Shown here: one piece after another, positions 37,668 to 47,641 of the stretch
Numbering within the stretch: position 1 is the first letter of the stretch
How the letters are laid out: the number at the start of each line of letters is the position of its first letter
DNA from: Mycobacterium sp. Z3061
Lineage (GTDB): Bacteria; Actinomycetota; Actinomycetes; Mycobacteriales; Mycobacteriaceae
DNA: 64,000 bases
Direction of reading: 5' to 3'
NCBI RefSeq assembly: GCF_031583025.1
Contig: NZ_CP134062.1
Location: forward strand, 372,001 to 436,000
Notes under the pieces: generated by a model
Databases searched by the model: none
What the model was told of the DNA's origin: nothing
What the model saw: only the letters and a program-made list of their open reading frames with translations
Made by a program: the position numbers and the translations under genes

Positions 37668-38489
37668 TCACGGCGTCCCCGCCTTCACCGCTGCGATGAC
37701 ACCACCGTCCACCAGCAGGTCGGTGCCGGTGATGAACGAGGCATCGCTGCCGAGCAGAAACGCGGCCGCCGCGGCGATGTCGTCGGGGGTGCCGATGCGG
37801 CCGGTCCCGGACATGGCGATCATGGCCCGCATCCCGTCGCCGACGGGCGAGGCGAGTTCCTGCTGACCCATCGGCGTGGAGATGATGCCTGGGCTGATCG
37901 AGTTGATGCGGGCGCCACGGCGGCCCCATTGCGCACTGGCGCCACGGACGCGAATCAGGTTGGCTTGCTTGGCGATCGGGTAGGCGAAGTTCGGCTCCGT
38001 GATCTTCCTGACGAGATCCAGCGTGAGCAGTTCCTCTGGCGGATTGTGCGCCAACGCCCTTTCCTGCTCGGCGGACAGCGGCGGGAACATGTGGCCCGCC
38101 ATGCTGGCGATGACGACGCCCGCGCCGCCGGGCGCGATGACCTCGCCGAACTCCCGCAGCACCAGCGCGACGCCGAGTAGGTCCACGGCCAGGATCGCCT
38201 CGGCCGCGGCCTGCGCCGGTGAGAGGCCGGCGGTGTGGGCCAGTTGAACGATGGGACCGAGGGAGGCTGCGAACCCGGCAAGCGCGTGCACCGACTCCGC
38301 GGAGGAGACATCGACGGTCTGACTCTCGACGTCGTAACCATCCGCGGAAAGGGAGTCGGCGACCGAGGCCAGTGCCTGCTCGTTGTTGTCAGCCAGCAAC
38401 ACCGTCTTCGACGAACCAAGGCGCCGGGCAATCGCCTGCCCCATCCCCCCGACACCGATGATTACCAGCACTTCTCGATGCACCGTCAC
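37668..38489 (-). CDS. SDR family oxidoreductase
   Basis: 273 residues. Rossmann loop VIIGVGGMGQAIARRL, an atypical SDR glycine motif, then catalytic YPIAKQA and C-terminal FITGTDLLVDGG. No Asn-Ala-Gly motif; HTAGLSPAQ stands in its place. Substrate unknown. GTG start at 38489; diverges from the methyltransferase gene and converges on SulP with a 4-base gap. Confidence 0.87.
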   Translation of the reverse strand: MTVHREVLVIIGVGGMGQAIARRLGSSKTVLLADNNEQALASVADSLSADGYDVESQTVDVSSAESVHALAGFAASLGPIVQLAHTAGLSPAQAAAEAILAVDLLGVALVLREFGEVIAPGGAGVVIASMAGHMFPPLSAEQERALAHNPPEELLTLDLVRKITEPNFAYPIAKQANLIRVRGASAQWGRRGARINSISPGIISTPMGQQELASPVGDGMRAMIAMSGTGRIGTPDDIAAAAAFLLGSDASFITGTDLLVDGGVIAAVKAGTP

Positions 38490-38548
38490 GCCATCTCCTC
38501 TGTCCGCGTCGATCGAAAAATGGTGGTCCGGCCGCTACGTTGGACGAG

Positions 38549-39139
38549 GTGCCGACGCAACAACCGTGGAATATCAATATCCACTACAACGCGCTGGTGG
38601 ATGCACAGGTCCCTACCGGTGCCCAGCAGGTCCTCGATGTGGGCTGTGGTGACGGCTTCCTGGCCGCACTGCTGGCCGAGCGGGTACCGCGGGTCGTCGC
38701 GCTCGACATCGACGAGCCCGTATTGCAGCGCGCGGCCGCCAGGTTTCCCGATGCGCCGGTGCAGTGGCGGCACGGCGACGTGATGACCGCGGACTTGCCC
38801 GGCTTCGATGCGGTGGTGTCCAACGCCGCCCTGCACCATATCGACGACTCCCGGGCCGCATTGGCGCGGCTTGCGCAGCTGGTGCGGCCGGGAGGCACGC
38901 TGACGGTGGTGACTTTCGTCAAACCCTCGGTGCGGGAGGGGTTGTGGCATCTCGGCGCGGCGGTCGCCTGCGCCGTCGTCAATCAGATCCGAGGTAAATG
39001 GGAGCACACCGCACCGATCAAATGGCCACCACCGGACAACTTCGCCCAGCTGCGCGCACACGCTCGGGAAGTGCTTCCCGGGGTGCGGGTCCGGCGACTG
39101 CTCTACGGACGCGTGCTGATCACTTGGCGCGCAACCTAA
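38549..39139 (+). CDS. Class I SAM-dependent methyltransferase
   Basis: About 196 residues. SAM motif I VLDVGCGDGFLAALLAE, motif II ALDIDEPVLQRA, HGDVMTAD and LVRPGGTLTVVT. Methyltransf_11/25 type with no target assigned. GTG 38549 chosen (TTG 38540 also possible). Its last bases overlap the end of the converging SDR gene (39136). Confidence 0.87.
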   Translation: MPTQQPWNINIHYNALVDAQVPTGAQQVLDVGCGDGFLAALLAERVPRVVALDIDEPVLQRAAARFPDAPVQWRHGDVMTADLPGFDAVVSNAALHHIDDSRAALARLAQLVRPGGTLTVVTFVKPSVREGLWHLGAAVACAVVNQIRGKWEHTAPIKWPPPDNFAQLRAHAREVLPGVRVRRLLYGRVLITWRAT

Positions 39140-39951
39140 TCCGATCCCATGGCAGCGGCGCTGGCCGCGCTGATGAGTTTGACGGCCTCATTGCGGGGCA
39201 GTGAGCCCAGCAGCTGCATACCTGCCCGCAACTCCTCGCCCACGATCCAGGTCGGCCCGCCGGTCAGGTTGTCGAAAGCCTCCGCGATGACGTCATCCAC
39301 GGCGACGGCGCCGGGCGGCGCATCGTCGGGCGACGCGATCTGTCCGCGGCGGTACTCCAGTTCGCGCAGCGCAGGGGTGTCTGTCTTGCCGAGGATCAGA
39401 CCCAGGACGTCGACGCCTTTGTCGTGCAACTCGGCCCACAACGCCTCGGCGAAGACCATGTCGAAAGCCTTGGAAGCCGCGTAGGCCACCATGTTGGGCC
39501 CGCCGGCGAACCCGGCGCCGGAGCCGAAGATGACGATGCCGCCGCGGCCGCGCTCGACCATCGTCGGCGCGAAGTGGTGACACAACTGCGCCGGGACCAT
39601 GCAGTTGCGTTGCACCATCGACTCGGCGGCCTGCACCGGACTGGACAGATAAGGCTTGAAATTCGGGTCCGCCCCGGCGCAATAGACAAGAAACCCGATC
39701 TCCAGGTCGGCGGTGGCCTCAGCGATGGCGACCGCCGCCCCGGGCGCCGCGAGGTCGACCGCCAAAGTCCGGGCCTGTGCCGACGTGGCCGAAACAATTT
39801 GGGCGGCAACGTCATCGAGCACCGCCCGGCGGCGGGCCAGCAGGACGACGTTGACGCCTCGCTCGGCAAGCCCCCGGGCGAACGCGGCGCCCACGCCGTC
39901 GGACGCACCTGCCACCAGTGCCCAGGGGCCGTACTTGGCCGCGAATGTCAC
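39136..39951 (-). CDS. SDR family oxidoreductase
   Basis: 271 residues. LVAGASDGVGAAFARGLAE at the N-terminus, catalytic YAASKAF at about 155, and a C-terminal lid with NLTGGPTWIVGEE. Resembles the ketoreductase-like SDRs of lipid metabolism. It follows the SnoaL-like gene by nine bases on the same strand, so both are probably transcribed with the DUF302/CstR-like unit upstream. Confidence 0.88.
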   Translation of the reverse strand: MTFAAKYGPWALVAGASDGVGAAFARGLAERGVNVVLLARRRAVLDDVAAQIVSATSAQARTLAVDLAAPGAAVAIAEATADLEIGFLVYCAGADPNFKPYLSSPVQAAESMVQRNCMVPAQLCHHFAPTMVERGRGGIVIFGSGAGFAGGPNMVAYAASKAFDMVFAEALWAELHDKGVDVLGLILGKTDTPALRELEYRRGQIASPDDAPPGAVAVDDVIAEAFDNLTGGPTWIVGEELRAGMQLLGSLPRNEAVKLISAASAAAMGSD

Positions 39952-39960
39952 CCGTAACCC

Positions 39961-40359
39961 CTAGCCGACCGCGCTGACTCGCACCGTGGTGAACCGCCTA
40001 CGGGCGATCCGCCATCCTTGCCGCGTGCGCACCATCTCGTCGTCGTAGAAACCGATGCCGTTGACGCCCGACGTGTTGTCAGCGGCCATGATCAGGGCGT
40101 CGACATACGTACGGGCCACCGCGTTGTCGCCGTCGACGTCAATGGCCTGATTGGTCAGCCGGTGCAGCGTGTGCCCGGCCATCGCATGCACCTTCTCCAT
40201 GAAGTCGGTGACGGCGTCGACCCCGCTCCATGCGCCGATCTCGCCGTAGTCCAGTTGACAGTCTTCGGTGAACACCGTGCGGAACAGCGACCAGTCACGC
40301 CGGTCGATCCCGGTGGCATATCTCACCAGCAGGTCGGAGATATCGTCGCGGTCCGTCAT
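39961..40359 (-). CDS. SnoaL/NTF2-like protein
   Basis: 132 residues with the SnoaL_4-like sequence: DISDLLVRYATGIDRRDWSL, VFTEDCQLDYGE and AGHTLHRLTNQAIDVDGDNA. A small alpha+beta barrel used as isomerase, dehydratase or simple ligand binder; no catalytic residues are certain. Starts inside the end of the DUF302 gene (4-base overlap, ATGA). Confidence 0.85.
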   Translation of the reverse strand: MTDRDDISDLLVRYATGIDRRDWSLFRTVFTEDCQLDYGEIGAWSGVDAVTDFMEKVHAMAGHTLHRLTNQAIDVDGDNAVARTYVDALIMAADNTSGVNGIGFYDDEMVRTRQGWRIARRRFTTVRVSAVG

Positions 40360-40760
40360 GCCTGACTGAGTTTGCCGATGGCGGCCTGCAGCTTGGCTGC
40401 GGCTTCATCGGCGACCTCCTGCAAGCCCGGCTGGTCCACGACGCGGACCATCAACTGGGGGTCCATCGCCTCGACCAGGACACCGCCGTCCTCGGCGGCG
40501 CGCAGCACCACGTTGCAGGGCAGCAGCTGTCCGACGTGGCGGTCCACGTCCAGGGCGCGGTGCGCGAGCTGTGGGTTGCAGGCGCCGAGGATGAGATAGT
40601 CCTCCATGTCCTCGCCGAGTTTCTGCTTCAGCGTCGCCTTGACATCGATTTTGGTCAGGACGCCGAACCCCTGTTCGGCGAGGGCCTGCGTCGTCTGTTC
40701 GACGGCATCACCGAACGAGGTGTGCAAGGTGGCGGTCAATCCCGCGGTTCCTAGTGTCAT
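40356..40760 (-). CDS. DUF302 family protein
   Basis: 134 residues. The DUF302 signature is present: LILGACNPQLAHRAL with Cys61, and LLPCNVVLR with Cys82. DUF302 proteins are often found with persulfide- or metal-responsive repressors; a role in thiol/sulfur or heme handling is only inferred. Lies 20 bases downstream of the CsoR/CstR-like gene on the same strand. Confidence 0.88.
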   Translation of the reverse strand: MTLGTAGLTATLHTSFGDAVEQTTQALAEQGFGVLTKIDVKATLKQKLGEDMEDYLILGACNPQLAHRALDVDRHVGQLLPCNVVLRAAEDGGVLVEAMDPQLMVRVVDQPGLQEVADEAAAKLQAAIGKLSQA

Positions 40761-40780
40761 GACTGATCCCTTTCTCCTTC

Positions 40781-41484
<704 letters not shown>

Positions 41485-41493
41485 CCTCGATCT

Positions 41494-42447
41494 ATGGAAC
41501 TGCGGCAGCTGCGGTACTTCGTGGCGGTTGCCGAGGAACTGCACTTCGGCCGCGCCGCGCAGCGCCTGCATATCTCGGGGCCGGCTTTGTCGCAACAGAT
41601 CGTGGCGCTGGAACGAGACCTGGGTGCGGAGCTGTTCGTCCGCGACCGTCGCTCTGTCCGGTTGAGTCAGAGCGGCCGGACGCTGCTGCCGGATGCGCGT
41701 CGCATGCTGGCGCTGGCCGACGACGCGAAAAGCCGGGTGCGGCAGGCGGCGGAGATCTCCGCGCCCGTCCGACTCGGATACGTGAGTTGGCTGCCCGACG
41801 ATGTGACCAGCCTGGTCGGCGACGTGGCCGTGCGCATCGATGAATGGGTGCTGCCCTCGCATGTGCAAGCCGACCGGGTGGCCGAGGGCAGCCTCGACGT
41901 CGCGCTGACCTGGGTCACTGCGCGGCAGGCCACCGAGCGCGGGCTGACCTCGCACCTGCTGCGCGCGGAGCAGCTGGGAGCGGTGCTTCCCGGCGTAGAC
42001 TCCACCGAACCCGTTGCGGCAAAGCAACTTCGGATCCTCGTCGACACCGACGAATCGGCCTGGCAGTCATGGAATCGGTTCGCGCGGGAACTCGCCGCGG
42101 ACACCGGTGCGCGCGTCGTCGACATCGACGACGGCGGCATCACCGGCCCCGCGTTCTATGCGCATGTCCGCCGACTCGGTGCCGCTGTGCTGGCCTCGCC
42201 CAAGCGCCACACTGCGGTGCCGCCGCCGAGCCTGGGGCAACGACTCGTGGCGAATCCTGTTCCGGTGTGGACGTGGTCGCTGGTCCACCGAAACGACGAG
42301 GAACGCGCCGCCGTGCACGCGCTGGTGGACGCACTGCTGGGCGTCGCCGGCCGCCACGGGTGGCGCACGCCTCCCGTCGGGCGGTGGTGGACGCCGTCCG
42401 ACGATCCGCATCGAAGGGTGCTCGCGGACGCCGCTGAACAGCGATAG
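41494..42447 (+). CDS. LysR family transcriptional regulator
   Basis: 317 residues. N-terminal helix-turn-helix MELRQLRYFVAVAEELHFG and LHISGPALSQQI, then a substrate-binding domain. The gene is on the same strand 9 bases after the AhpD-like gene and 94 bases before MmgE/PrpD. LysR proteins normally control a divergent gene; none is available here, so the target may be MmgE/PrpD downstream. Confidence 0.9.
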   Translation: MELRQLRYFVAVAEELHFGRAAQRLHISGPALSQQIVALERDLGAELFVRDRRSVRLSQSGRTLLPDARRMLALADDAKSRVRQAAEISAPVRLGYVSWLPDDVTSLVGDVAVRIDEWVLPSHVQADRVAEGSLDVALTWVTARQATERGLTSHLLRAEQLGAVLPGVDSTEPVAAKQLRILVDTDESAWQSWNRFARELAADTGARVVDIDDGGITGPAFYAHVRRLGAAVLASPKRHTAVPPPSLGQRLVANPVPVWTWSLVHRNDEERAAVHALVDALLGVAGRHGWRTPPVGRWWTPSDDPHRRVLADAAEQR

Positions 42448-42541
42448 GAAGTTTGGCCGAAGACAGGTAGCCAAAGAGTCCTGGACGCACCGTGGCGGAC
42501 GCGCTTGAGTCGGGGTATCGACGAGAGAAAGGCGAAAGCCG

Positions 42542-43948
42542 ATGGCGCCGAACTACTTTCTGGACGATCTCGCGGGCTTCGTGGTCCGCGCGCAACACCC
42601 GGATCTGGCAGGCGCGGCCAGGGCGACGCTCAAGCGCAACGTGCTGGACAGCATCGCCTGTGCGGTCGGGGCTCTGGACGGCGAACTCGTCCCCGCCGTT
42701 CGCGCCCAGGCCGACGAATTCAGTGGACGCCGTAGCGCGACACTCGTCGGCGGTGGCACTGCCTCGGTGGATCAGGCGGCGTTCTTCAACGCCGTCCTCG
42801 TCCGTTACCCGGATCTGCTCGACACGTATCTGACCCAGGGCGGTCTGTGCCACCCGGCCGACAACTTCGGAGCCATCCTCGCCGTCGCTGAGCATCTCGA
42901 GGCCTCGGGTGCGAATTTCCTTCTCGCCCTTGCGGTTGCCTACGAAGTGCAGTGCCGGTTCAGCGCGGCAGTGCCGGTGATGGCGCATGGCCTCAACCAT
43001 GCGCTGCAACTGGCGATGTCGGTTGCGGCAGGCTCGGCGAAGCTCATGGGCCTGGACGCCGGCCGGACCGCCGCCGCCATCTCGGCCGCCACGGCCGATA
43101 ACGTCTCGCTCGCCGCGGTGCACGCCGAACCGGTCTCCAACTGGAAAGGAATCTCGCCGGCCGTCACCGGTATGCGCGCGGTCTACGCCACCATGCTGGC
43201 GAGCCGCGGTATCACCGGGCCCCGGACGCTGTTCGAGGGCCCGCACGGACTGGCCCAGCTCTTCGATCAGCCCATCGATTTCGACATCGGCACAACAGAA
43301 CTCACCGCGGCCGAACACACCTACCTCAAGCGGTACTGTGCGCTGATCCATGGGCAGGTGATCATCGACGCCGTTCTGGGGCTGCGCGATGCGCACGGAC
43401 TACGCGGCCGGGACGTCGCCTCGGTGACGCTGGAAGTTTTCCAGGGCGCGTTCGACTTCGCCGGTGGCGGTGCATACGGAAACAAGGACCATCCGTCGAC
43501 GAAAGAGCAAGCGGACTACAACCTCAGGTATCTGACCGCGGTCGCGCTGCTCGACGGTGATGTCGGCCCGGAACAGCTTGAGAATGACCGGGTTCGGCGC
43601 TCCGACGTACAGGATCTGTTGACCCGGGTCGTCGTCGAACCGGCCGCGGACCTCACCGCGGCCTACCCCGATCGCACGGCCGCCCGGGTACGGGTCGTGA
43701 CGCAGGACGGGCGAAGCTTGAGCCGCGAGCAATCCGATTACGAGGGCTCGCCCACCCACCCGATGTCGTGGGACCGCGTCGTCGAGAAGTTTCACTGGCT
43801 GGCCGAGCCGTTCTGCGGTGCAGGGCTGTGCGGCGAGATCATCGATGCGGTCCGGCGGATCGACGAGATTGCCGTTCGCGATCTCACCGCGCTGCTAGGT
43901 GCCGTCAGCCCGACGGCCAGCCGGACGCGCAGCGCCCGGCGGTCGTGA
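42542..43948 (+). CDS. MmgE/PrpD family protein
   Basis: 468 residues, usual length for the family (2-methylcitrate dehydratase, aconitate decarboxylase). Seen: an N-terminal all-helical domain (LKRNVLDSIACAVGALDG, GHP-like segment PADNFGAILAVAEHL, AVAYEVQCRF) and a C-terminal alpha+beta domain (YPDRTAARVRVVTQDGR). No methylcitrate genes are nearby, so a different hydroxyacid dehydratase or decarboxylase is likely. ATG 42542 preceded by AGAAAGG. Confidence 0.88.
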   Translation: MAPNYFLDDLAGFVVRAQHPDLAGAARATLKRNVLDSIACAVGALDGELVPAVRAQADEFSGRRSATLVGGGTASVDQAAFFNAVLVRYPDLLDTYLTQGGLCHPADNFGAILAVAEHLEASGANFLLALAVAYEVQCRFSAAVPVMAHGLNHALQLAMSVAAGSAKLMGLDAGRTAAAISAATADNVSLAAVHAEPVSNWKGISPAVTGMRAVYATMLASRGITGPRTLFEGPHGLAQLFDQPIDFDIGTTELTAAEHTYLKRYCALIHGQVIIDAVLGLRDAHGLRGRDVASVTLEVFQGAFDFAGGGAYGNKDHPSTKEQADYNLRYLTAVALLDGDVGPEQLENDRVRRSDVQDLLTRVVVEPAADLTAAYPDRTAARVRVVTQDGRSLSREQSDYEGSPTHPMSWDRVVEKFHWLAEPFCGAGLCGEIIDAVRRIDEIAVRDLTALLGAVSPTASRTRSARRS

Positions 43949-44029
43949 CGAACGCCGACACCGGCGCCGCCTTGCGCGTTTTGCCGCTGGCGTTGAATGA
44001 TCGGCGTCAAACTCGCCGAAGGAGCGCAC

Positions 44030-44803
44030 GTGGGGAAAAGCAGGAATCGCGCCGTCAACCGGTGGGAATTGGTCACCTGCGCGGTGACGGGCCACGCCAC
44101 GTATGCTCCGGACGACGAGCAGCTGGCCGCGCGTCTGCACGCCAAGACCGAGCTCGGTGAGGTGTGGCGTTGTCTGCGCTGCGGCGACTTCGCGCTGGGC
44201 GAACCGCACGGCCGCGGCCATCCCGAAGATGCACCGATGATCATGCGGGGCAAGGCTTTACGTCAGGCCATTATCATCCGCGCGCTGGCCGTGGAGCGGC
44301 TCGGGCGGGCAGTCGTGCTGGGTCTGGCCGCGTGGGCGGTGTGGACCTTCCGCGGTGCGCGGGGCGCCATTCAGGCCACCCTCGATCGCGACCTGCCGGT
44401 CTTTCGCGCCGCCGGTTTCAAAGTCGACCAGATGTCGGCGATCCATGAACTGGAGAAGGCGCTGGCGGCCAAACCGTCCACCCTCACCCTGATCACCTGC
44501 CTGCTCGCCGCCTACGCCGTGCTGCAGATCGTCGAAGGCGTCGGCCTATGGCTGATGAAACGCTGGGGTGAGTACTTCGCGGTGGTGGCGACCTCGGTGT
44601 TTCTGCCGCTGGAGATTCATGACCTGCTCAAGGGCATCACCACGACGCGGGTGGCGACTCTGACGATCAACATCGCCGCGGTGCTCTATCTGCTGATCTC
44701 CAAGCGGCTGTTCGGGTTACGGGGCGGCCGCAAAGCCTACGAAGAGGAGCGGCAGGGCGAACAACTGCTCGATCTGGAACGCGCGGCGATGACGGCGGAA
44801 TGA
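44030..44803 (+). CDS. DUF2127 membrane protein
   Basis: 257 residues. A cytoplasmic N-terminus with a CLRCGDF zinc-like pair (WRCLRCGDFALGEPH), then four membrane segments: about 97-113, 150-165, 175-195 and 205-225, ending with basic and acidic helices. DUF2127 proteins have no assigned activity. GTG 44030 follows AAGGAG, which settles the start; the SDR gene begins right after the stop codon. Confidence 0.85.
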   Translation: MGKSRNRAVNRWELVTCAVTGHATYAPDDEQLAARLHAKTELGEVWRCLRCGDFALGEPHGRGHPEDAPMIMRGKALRQAIIIRALAVERLGRAVVLGLAAWAVWTFRGARGAIQATLDRDLPVFRAAGFKVDQMSAIHELEKALAAKPSTLTLITCLLAAYAVLQIVEGVGLWLMKRWGEYFAVVATSVFLPLEIHDLLKGITTTRVATLTINIAAVLYLLISKRLFGLRGGRKAYEEERQGEQLLDLERAAMTAE

Positions 44804-45658
44804 GTGGGCACCTACGCGATCACCGGATCCGCGTCCGGCATGGGGCAGGCAACGGCCGCGCGACTCCGCGGCCAGGGTCACCGGGTCATCGGTGTGGACC
44901 TCAAGGACGCTGAGGTCAGTGCGGATCTCTCGACGGCGCAGGGTCGCAAACAGGCTGCTCAGGGTGTGCTGGAAGCATCCGGCGGAACACTCGACGGCGC
45001 CGTCATGGCAGCGGGGTTGGGGCCGAATCCCGGGCGGGACCGGCCCCGCCTGATCGCAGAAGTCAATTTCCTCGGCGTCGTAGACCTGCTGCAAGCCTGG
45101 CGACCCGCCCTGGCCGCCGCCGAACGCGCGAAAGTTGTGGTGGTGGCCAGTAACTCCACCACCACGGTCCCGCTGGTCCCGCGGCGGGCTGTGCGCGCCC
45201 TGCTTGCCCATGATGCCGAGAAGGCGGTGCGTGCGGTGCAGCCGTTCGGGAAGGTGGCGCCGGTGATGATGTACGCCGCCTCGAAAATCGCTGTCAGCCG
45301 GTGGGTTAGGCGGCATGCCGTGCGGCGCGAGTGGGCAGGATCTGGCGTGCGCCTGAACGCGCTGGCTCCCGGGGCCATCATGACGCCGCTACTGCAACAG
45401 CAACTTTCGACCCCGGCGGAGGCCAAAAGGGTCAGGTCGTTCCCGGTTCCGATCGGGGGCTTCGGAGACGTCGCGCACATCGCCGACTGGATCTGCTTCA
45501 TGGTGTCGGATTCCGCCGACTTCCTCTGCGGCAGCGTGGTGTTCGTCGACGGCGGCTCGGACGCCTATTTCCGTGCCGACGACTGGCCCAGGCCCGTGCC
45601 CGCCCGACGACTGCTCAGCTATCTCTACCGGTTCCGGAAAGGACCGGCAGCAGTGTGA
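44804..45658 (+). CDS. SDR family oxidoreductase
   Basis: 284 residues. N-terminal TYAITGSASGMGQATAARL, catalytic MMYAASKIAVSRW and C-terminal FLCGSVVFVDGGSDA. The Rossmann strand order and the long insert around residues 120-150 place it with 3-alpha-hydroxysteroid-type SDRs. GTG 44804 directly follows the DUF2127 stop, so both are translated together. Confidence 0.88.
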   Translation: MGTYAITGSASGMGQATAARLRGQGHRVIGVDLKDAEVSADLSTAQGRKQAAQGVLEASGGTLDGAVMAAGLGPNPGRDRPRLIAEVNFLGVVDLLQAWRPALAAAERAKVVVVASNSTTTVPLVPRRAVRALLAHDAEKAVRAVQPFGKVAPVMMYAASKIAVSRWVRRHAVRREWAGSGVRLNALAPGAIMTPLLQQQLSTPAEAKRVRSFPVPIGGFGDVAHIADWICFMVSDSADFLCGSVVFVDGGSDAYFRADDWPRPVPARRLLSYLYRFRKGPAAV

Positions 45659-45674
45659 CCTGGGCAATTATGCG

Positions 45675-45700
45675 GCTGACTTGACTTGAGTTTAGTCAGC
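45675..45700. promoter_or_regulatory. Inverted repeat upstream of the thioesterase-HxlR operon
   Basis: GCTGACT (45675-45681) and AGTCAGC (45694-45700) are perfect inverse copies with 12 bases between, immediately before the thioesterase start. Likely operator of the HxlR-type regulator encoded as second gene. Confidence 0.5.
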
Positions 45701-45705
45701 ATCGG

Positions 45706-46239
45706 ATGATGCCAAGTATGAGCGAAACCGCGTGCGCTGCCGAGCGCGAGCAAGGCGAGCGAAACCGGACAATCGAGTGGTCGGATCCCCTGCGCGCGGC
45801 GCAGGCGGCACGCAGCCGCAGCGGCCTGGAGTTTCTGCAGGCCATGGTGGACGGAGAGATACCGCCGCCGCCCGTCATGAGCACCATCGGTGGCCGGCTG
45901 GAGTCCGTTTCGGCGGGCATGGCGGTCTTCACCCTGACCCCGGCCGAGTTCCACTACAACCCGATCGGGTCGGTGCACGGTGGAATGTACTGCACGCTGC
46001 TGGACTCGGCGGCCGCGTGTGCCGTGCACAGCATGCTGCCCGCCGGGGTGGGCTACACCAGCCTGGATCTGTCGGTGCGGTTCATCGGTGCGATGAGTGT
46101 CGAGACCGGGCCGGTCCGGTGTACCGGCACGGTGACGCATCTGGGCCGGCGTACCGCGCTGGCCGAGGCGAAGCTGACCAGCGGCACCGGCAAATTGCTG
46201 GCCACCGCCACCAGTAACTGCCTGATCCTGAATGCCTGA
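45706..46239 (+). CDS. PaaI-type hotdog thioesterase
   Basis: 177 residues. The hotdog signature NPIGSVHGGMYCTLLDSAAA contains the Asn-Pro, His-Gly-Gly and Asp that mark PaaI/thioesterase proteins. It should hydrolyse an acyl-CoA, perhaps aromatic. Three ATG codons (45706, 45709, 45718) are possible; none has a good ribosome-binding site. The HxlR gene follows 12 bases after the stop. Confidence 0.88.
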   Translation: MMPSMSETACAAEREQGERNRTIEWSDPLRAAQAARSRSGLEFLQAMVDGEIPPPPVMSTIGGRLESVSAGMAVFTLTPAEFHYNPIGSVHGGMYCTLLDSAAACAVHSMLPAGVGYTSLDLSVRFIGAMSVETGPVRCTGTVTHLGRRTALAEAKLTSGTGKLLATATSNCLILNA

Positions 46240-46251
46240 CAGCGAGACGTC

Positions 46252-46731
46252 ATGAAGTTGTCGGGACGCCTTGCCGATCGGGAAGGGTGGACGGCCGCCG
46301 ACTGGTGCCCCATGGAATACGCGCTGCGGCTGATCGGCACTCATTCGGCCATGGTGCTGCTGCGCGAAGCCTTCTGGGGTGGGCGACGTTTCGACGACCT
46401 GGCGCGTCGGGCCGGAGTCACCGAACAGATTGCGGCGAAGCGTTTGCGCCAGCTGGTCGAGGCGGGTTTGCTGGACAAGCAGCCTTACCAGGAAGCCGGC
46501 CAGCGCACGCGTTACGAGTATGTGCTCACCGATCGGGGCCGCGAGCTGTTCCCGGTGCTGATCAGCCTGATCGAATTCGGCCGGCTGCTGCAGGTAGAGC
46601 CGGGCACGGAATTGATCCACGAGGGCTGCGGCGAATCCGTGGTGCCGCAGGTTCGATGCACCGCCGGGCACGAAGTTTCGTTCTCCGACGTGATGATTCG
46701 GAAAAAGAAGCGCCGACCGGAAACACTGTGA
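46252..46731 (+). CDS. HxlR family transcriptional regulator
   Basis: 159 residues. Winged helix of HxlR type: CPMEYALRLIGTHSAMVLL, RRFDDLARRAGVTEQIAAKR and YEYVLTDRGREL. A short basic tail (KKKRRPET) follows. In the same operon as the thioesterase; probably controls it through the repeat at 45675-45700. HxlR proteins often sense aldehydes or oxidation by Cys, and Cys19 and two late Cys are present. Confidence 0.9.
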   Translation: MKLSGRLADREGWTAADWCPMEYALRLIGTHSAMVLLREAFWGGRRFDDLARRAGVTEQIAAKRLRQLVEAGLLDKQPYQEAGQRTRYEYVLTDRGRELFPVLISLIEFGRLLQVEPGTELIHEGCGESVVPQVRCTAGHEVSFSDVMIRKKKRRPETL

Positions 46732-46888
46732 CGCCGGCGATGCCCCGGCGCCCAGTGTGCCGGATCGCACAGCCCACACGCGCCCCGCTTTCCCCGTTGT
46801 TCACCGTGCCGCGGTGCACGCTTAAAGGGAAGCCGCTGATATGGCACCAAGCGACCTGACGACGTCGCACCGATGAAGGACCGAGACC
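46732..46888. other. Non-coding stretch between HxlR and a possible small gene
   Basis: I find no convincing gene, operator or strong hairpin here. With the small open frame that follows, it makes a 328-base gap between HxlR and the CGNR gene. A short GC-rich dyad just past the HxlR stop (CCGGCG, CCCCGG) could help termination. Confidence 0.5.
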
Positions 46889-47053
46889 GTGACAGCACTG
46901 CAGAACTGGATCAACCAGAGCCCCGGTGGCGCTGGGATCGCCGCGCCCGTGAAGGCGCGGGCCTGCCGCGCGCTGTATGCCATGCGGCGAGGACGGCCAC
47001 GACCGGCGGTTACCGGCCCCAACCTGATGCGGCGCGGCGACGAGCGCTGCTGA
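46889..47053 (+). CDS. Possible small protein of 54 residues
   Basis: GTG start with AAGGA eight bases before, then an open frame beginning VTALQNWINQSPGGAGI and ending RRGDERC, stop at 47051-47053. The product is basic with an amphipathic N-terminal part and no known family. It lies on the plus strand, six bases before the converging CGNR gene. Support is only the ribosome-binding site and the otherwise empty stretch. Confidence 0.35.
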   Translation: MTALQNWINQSPGGAGIAAPVKARACRALYAMRRGRPRPAVTGPNLMRRGDERC

Positions 47054-47059
47054 GGCACA

Positions 47060-47641
47060 TCAGCCCGCCTGCGCCTGCTTGCGCCGTGCTCGGGACGCCC
47101 GGAGATTTGCCGCGTTTCCGCACGTTTTCACGTCATGCCACACGCCGCTGTTGTTTTTCGAGCGGTCGTAGAACGTAGACGTGCAGTGGGGGTTGCGGCA
47201 CTGCTTGATCCGCCGCCAGCTGCCGGCCAGCTGACTGAGCAGGATCTCCGTCCAGAGCGCCGAAGCGTACCAACGCCAACCGGTGCCAACCGGTTCCAGA
47301 TGCACCTCGCCGCGTTCGGACACCGCGAAGGTCGCCGAGACAGGCCCGACATCCCATCGTGCTGAATCACCGTTGACCAGCCGCGCGATCGCGTCGCGCA
47401 AACCGCGCAGCTCAGCCACGTCTGCGTCGCTCAGTTGCGGTGGCGTCGCGTCGATGCCGCGCTCGGCCAACCAGGCCGGGGCGGCGGCCGCGGCCCACGT
47501 GCAGGCCGACTCCGTCCCGCCCAACAGATCTGGACCGTAGTCGCCGATGCTTACCGTATTGAGGAAATCCTGCACCAGGGCGAGGCCGCCGGGTGCGGGC
47601 GCCAGGCGGTACCGCTGTGACGCAGACCACGGAATTGACAT
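47060..47641 (-). CDS. CGNR zinc-finger (ABATE-domain) regulator
   Basis: 193 residues. The N-terminal ABATE domain (ALVQDFLNTVS) is a stress-type ligand domain; the C-terminal zinc finger has CRNPHCTSTFYDRS and KTCGNAANLRASRAR, giving the CGNR name. It diverges from an SDR gene, and the 33-base palindrome at 47635-47667 reaches over its own ATG, so tight self-repression is expected. Confidence 0.92.
   Translation of the reverse strand: MSIPWSASQRYRLAPAPGGLALVQDFLNTVSIGDYGPDLLGGTESACTWAAAAAPAWLAERGIDATPPQLSDADVAELRGLRDAIARLVNGDSARWDVGPVSATFAVSERGEVHLEPVGTGWRWYASALWTEILLSQLAGSWRRIKQCRNPHCTSTFYDRSKNNSGVWHDVKTCGNAANLRASRARRKQAQAG

Noticed and set aside
46873-47178. Alternative frame starting at ATG 46873 (about 100 codons)
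   Set aside because: Runs over the clear CGNR gene and is Arg-rich; the 46889 frame fits the empty gap better, itself only weakly supported.
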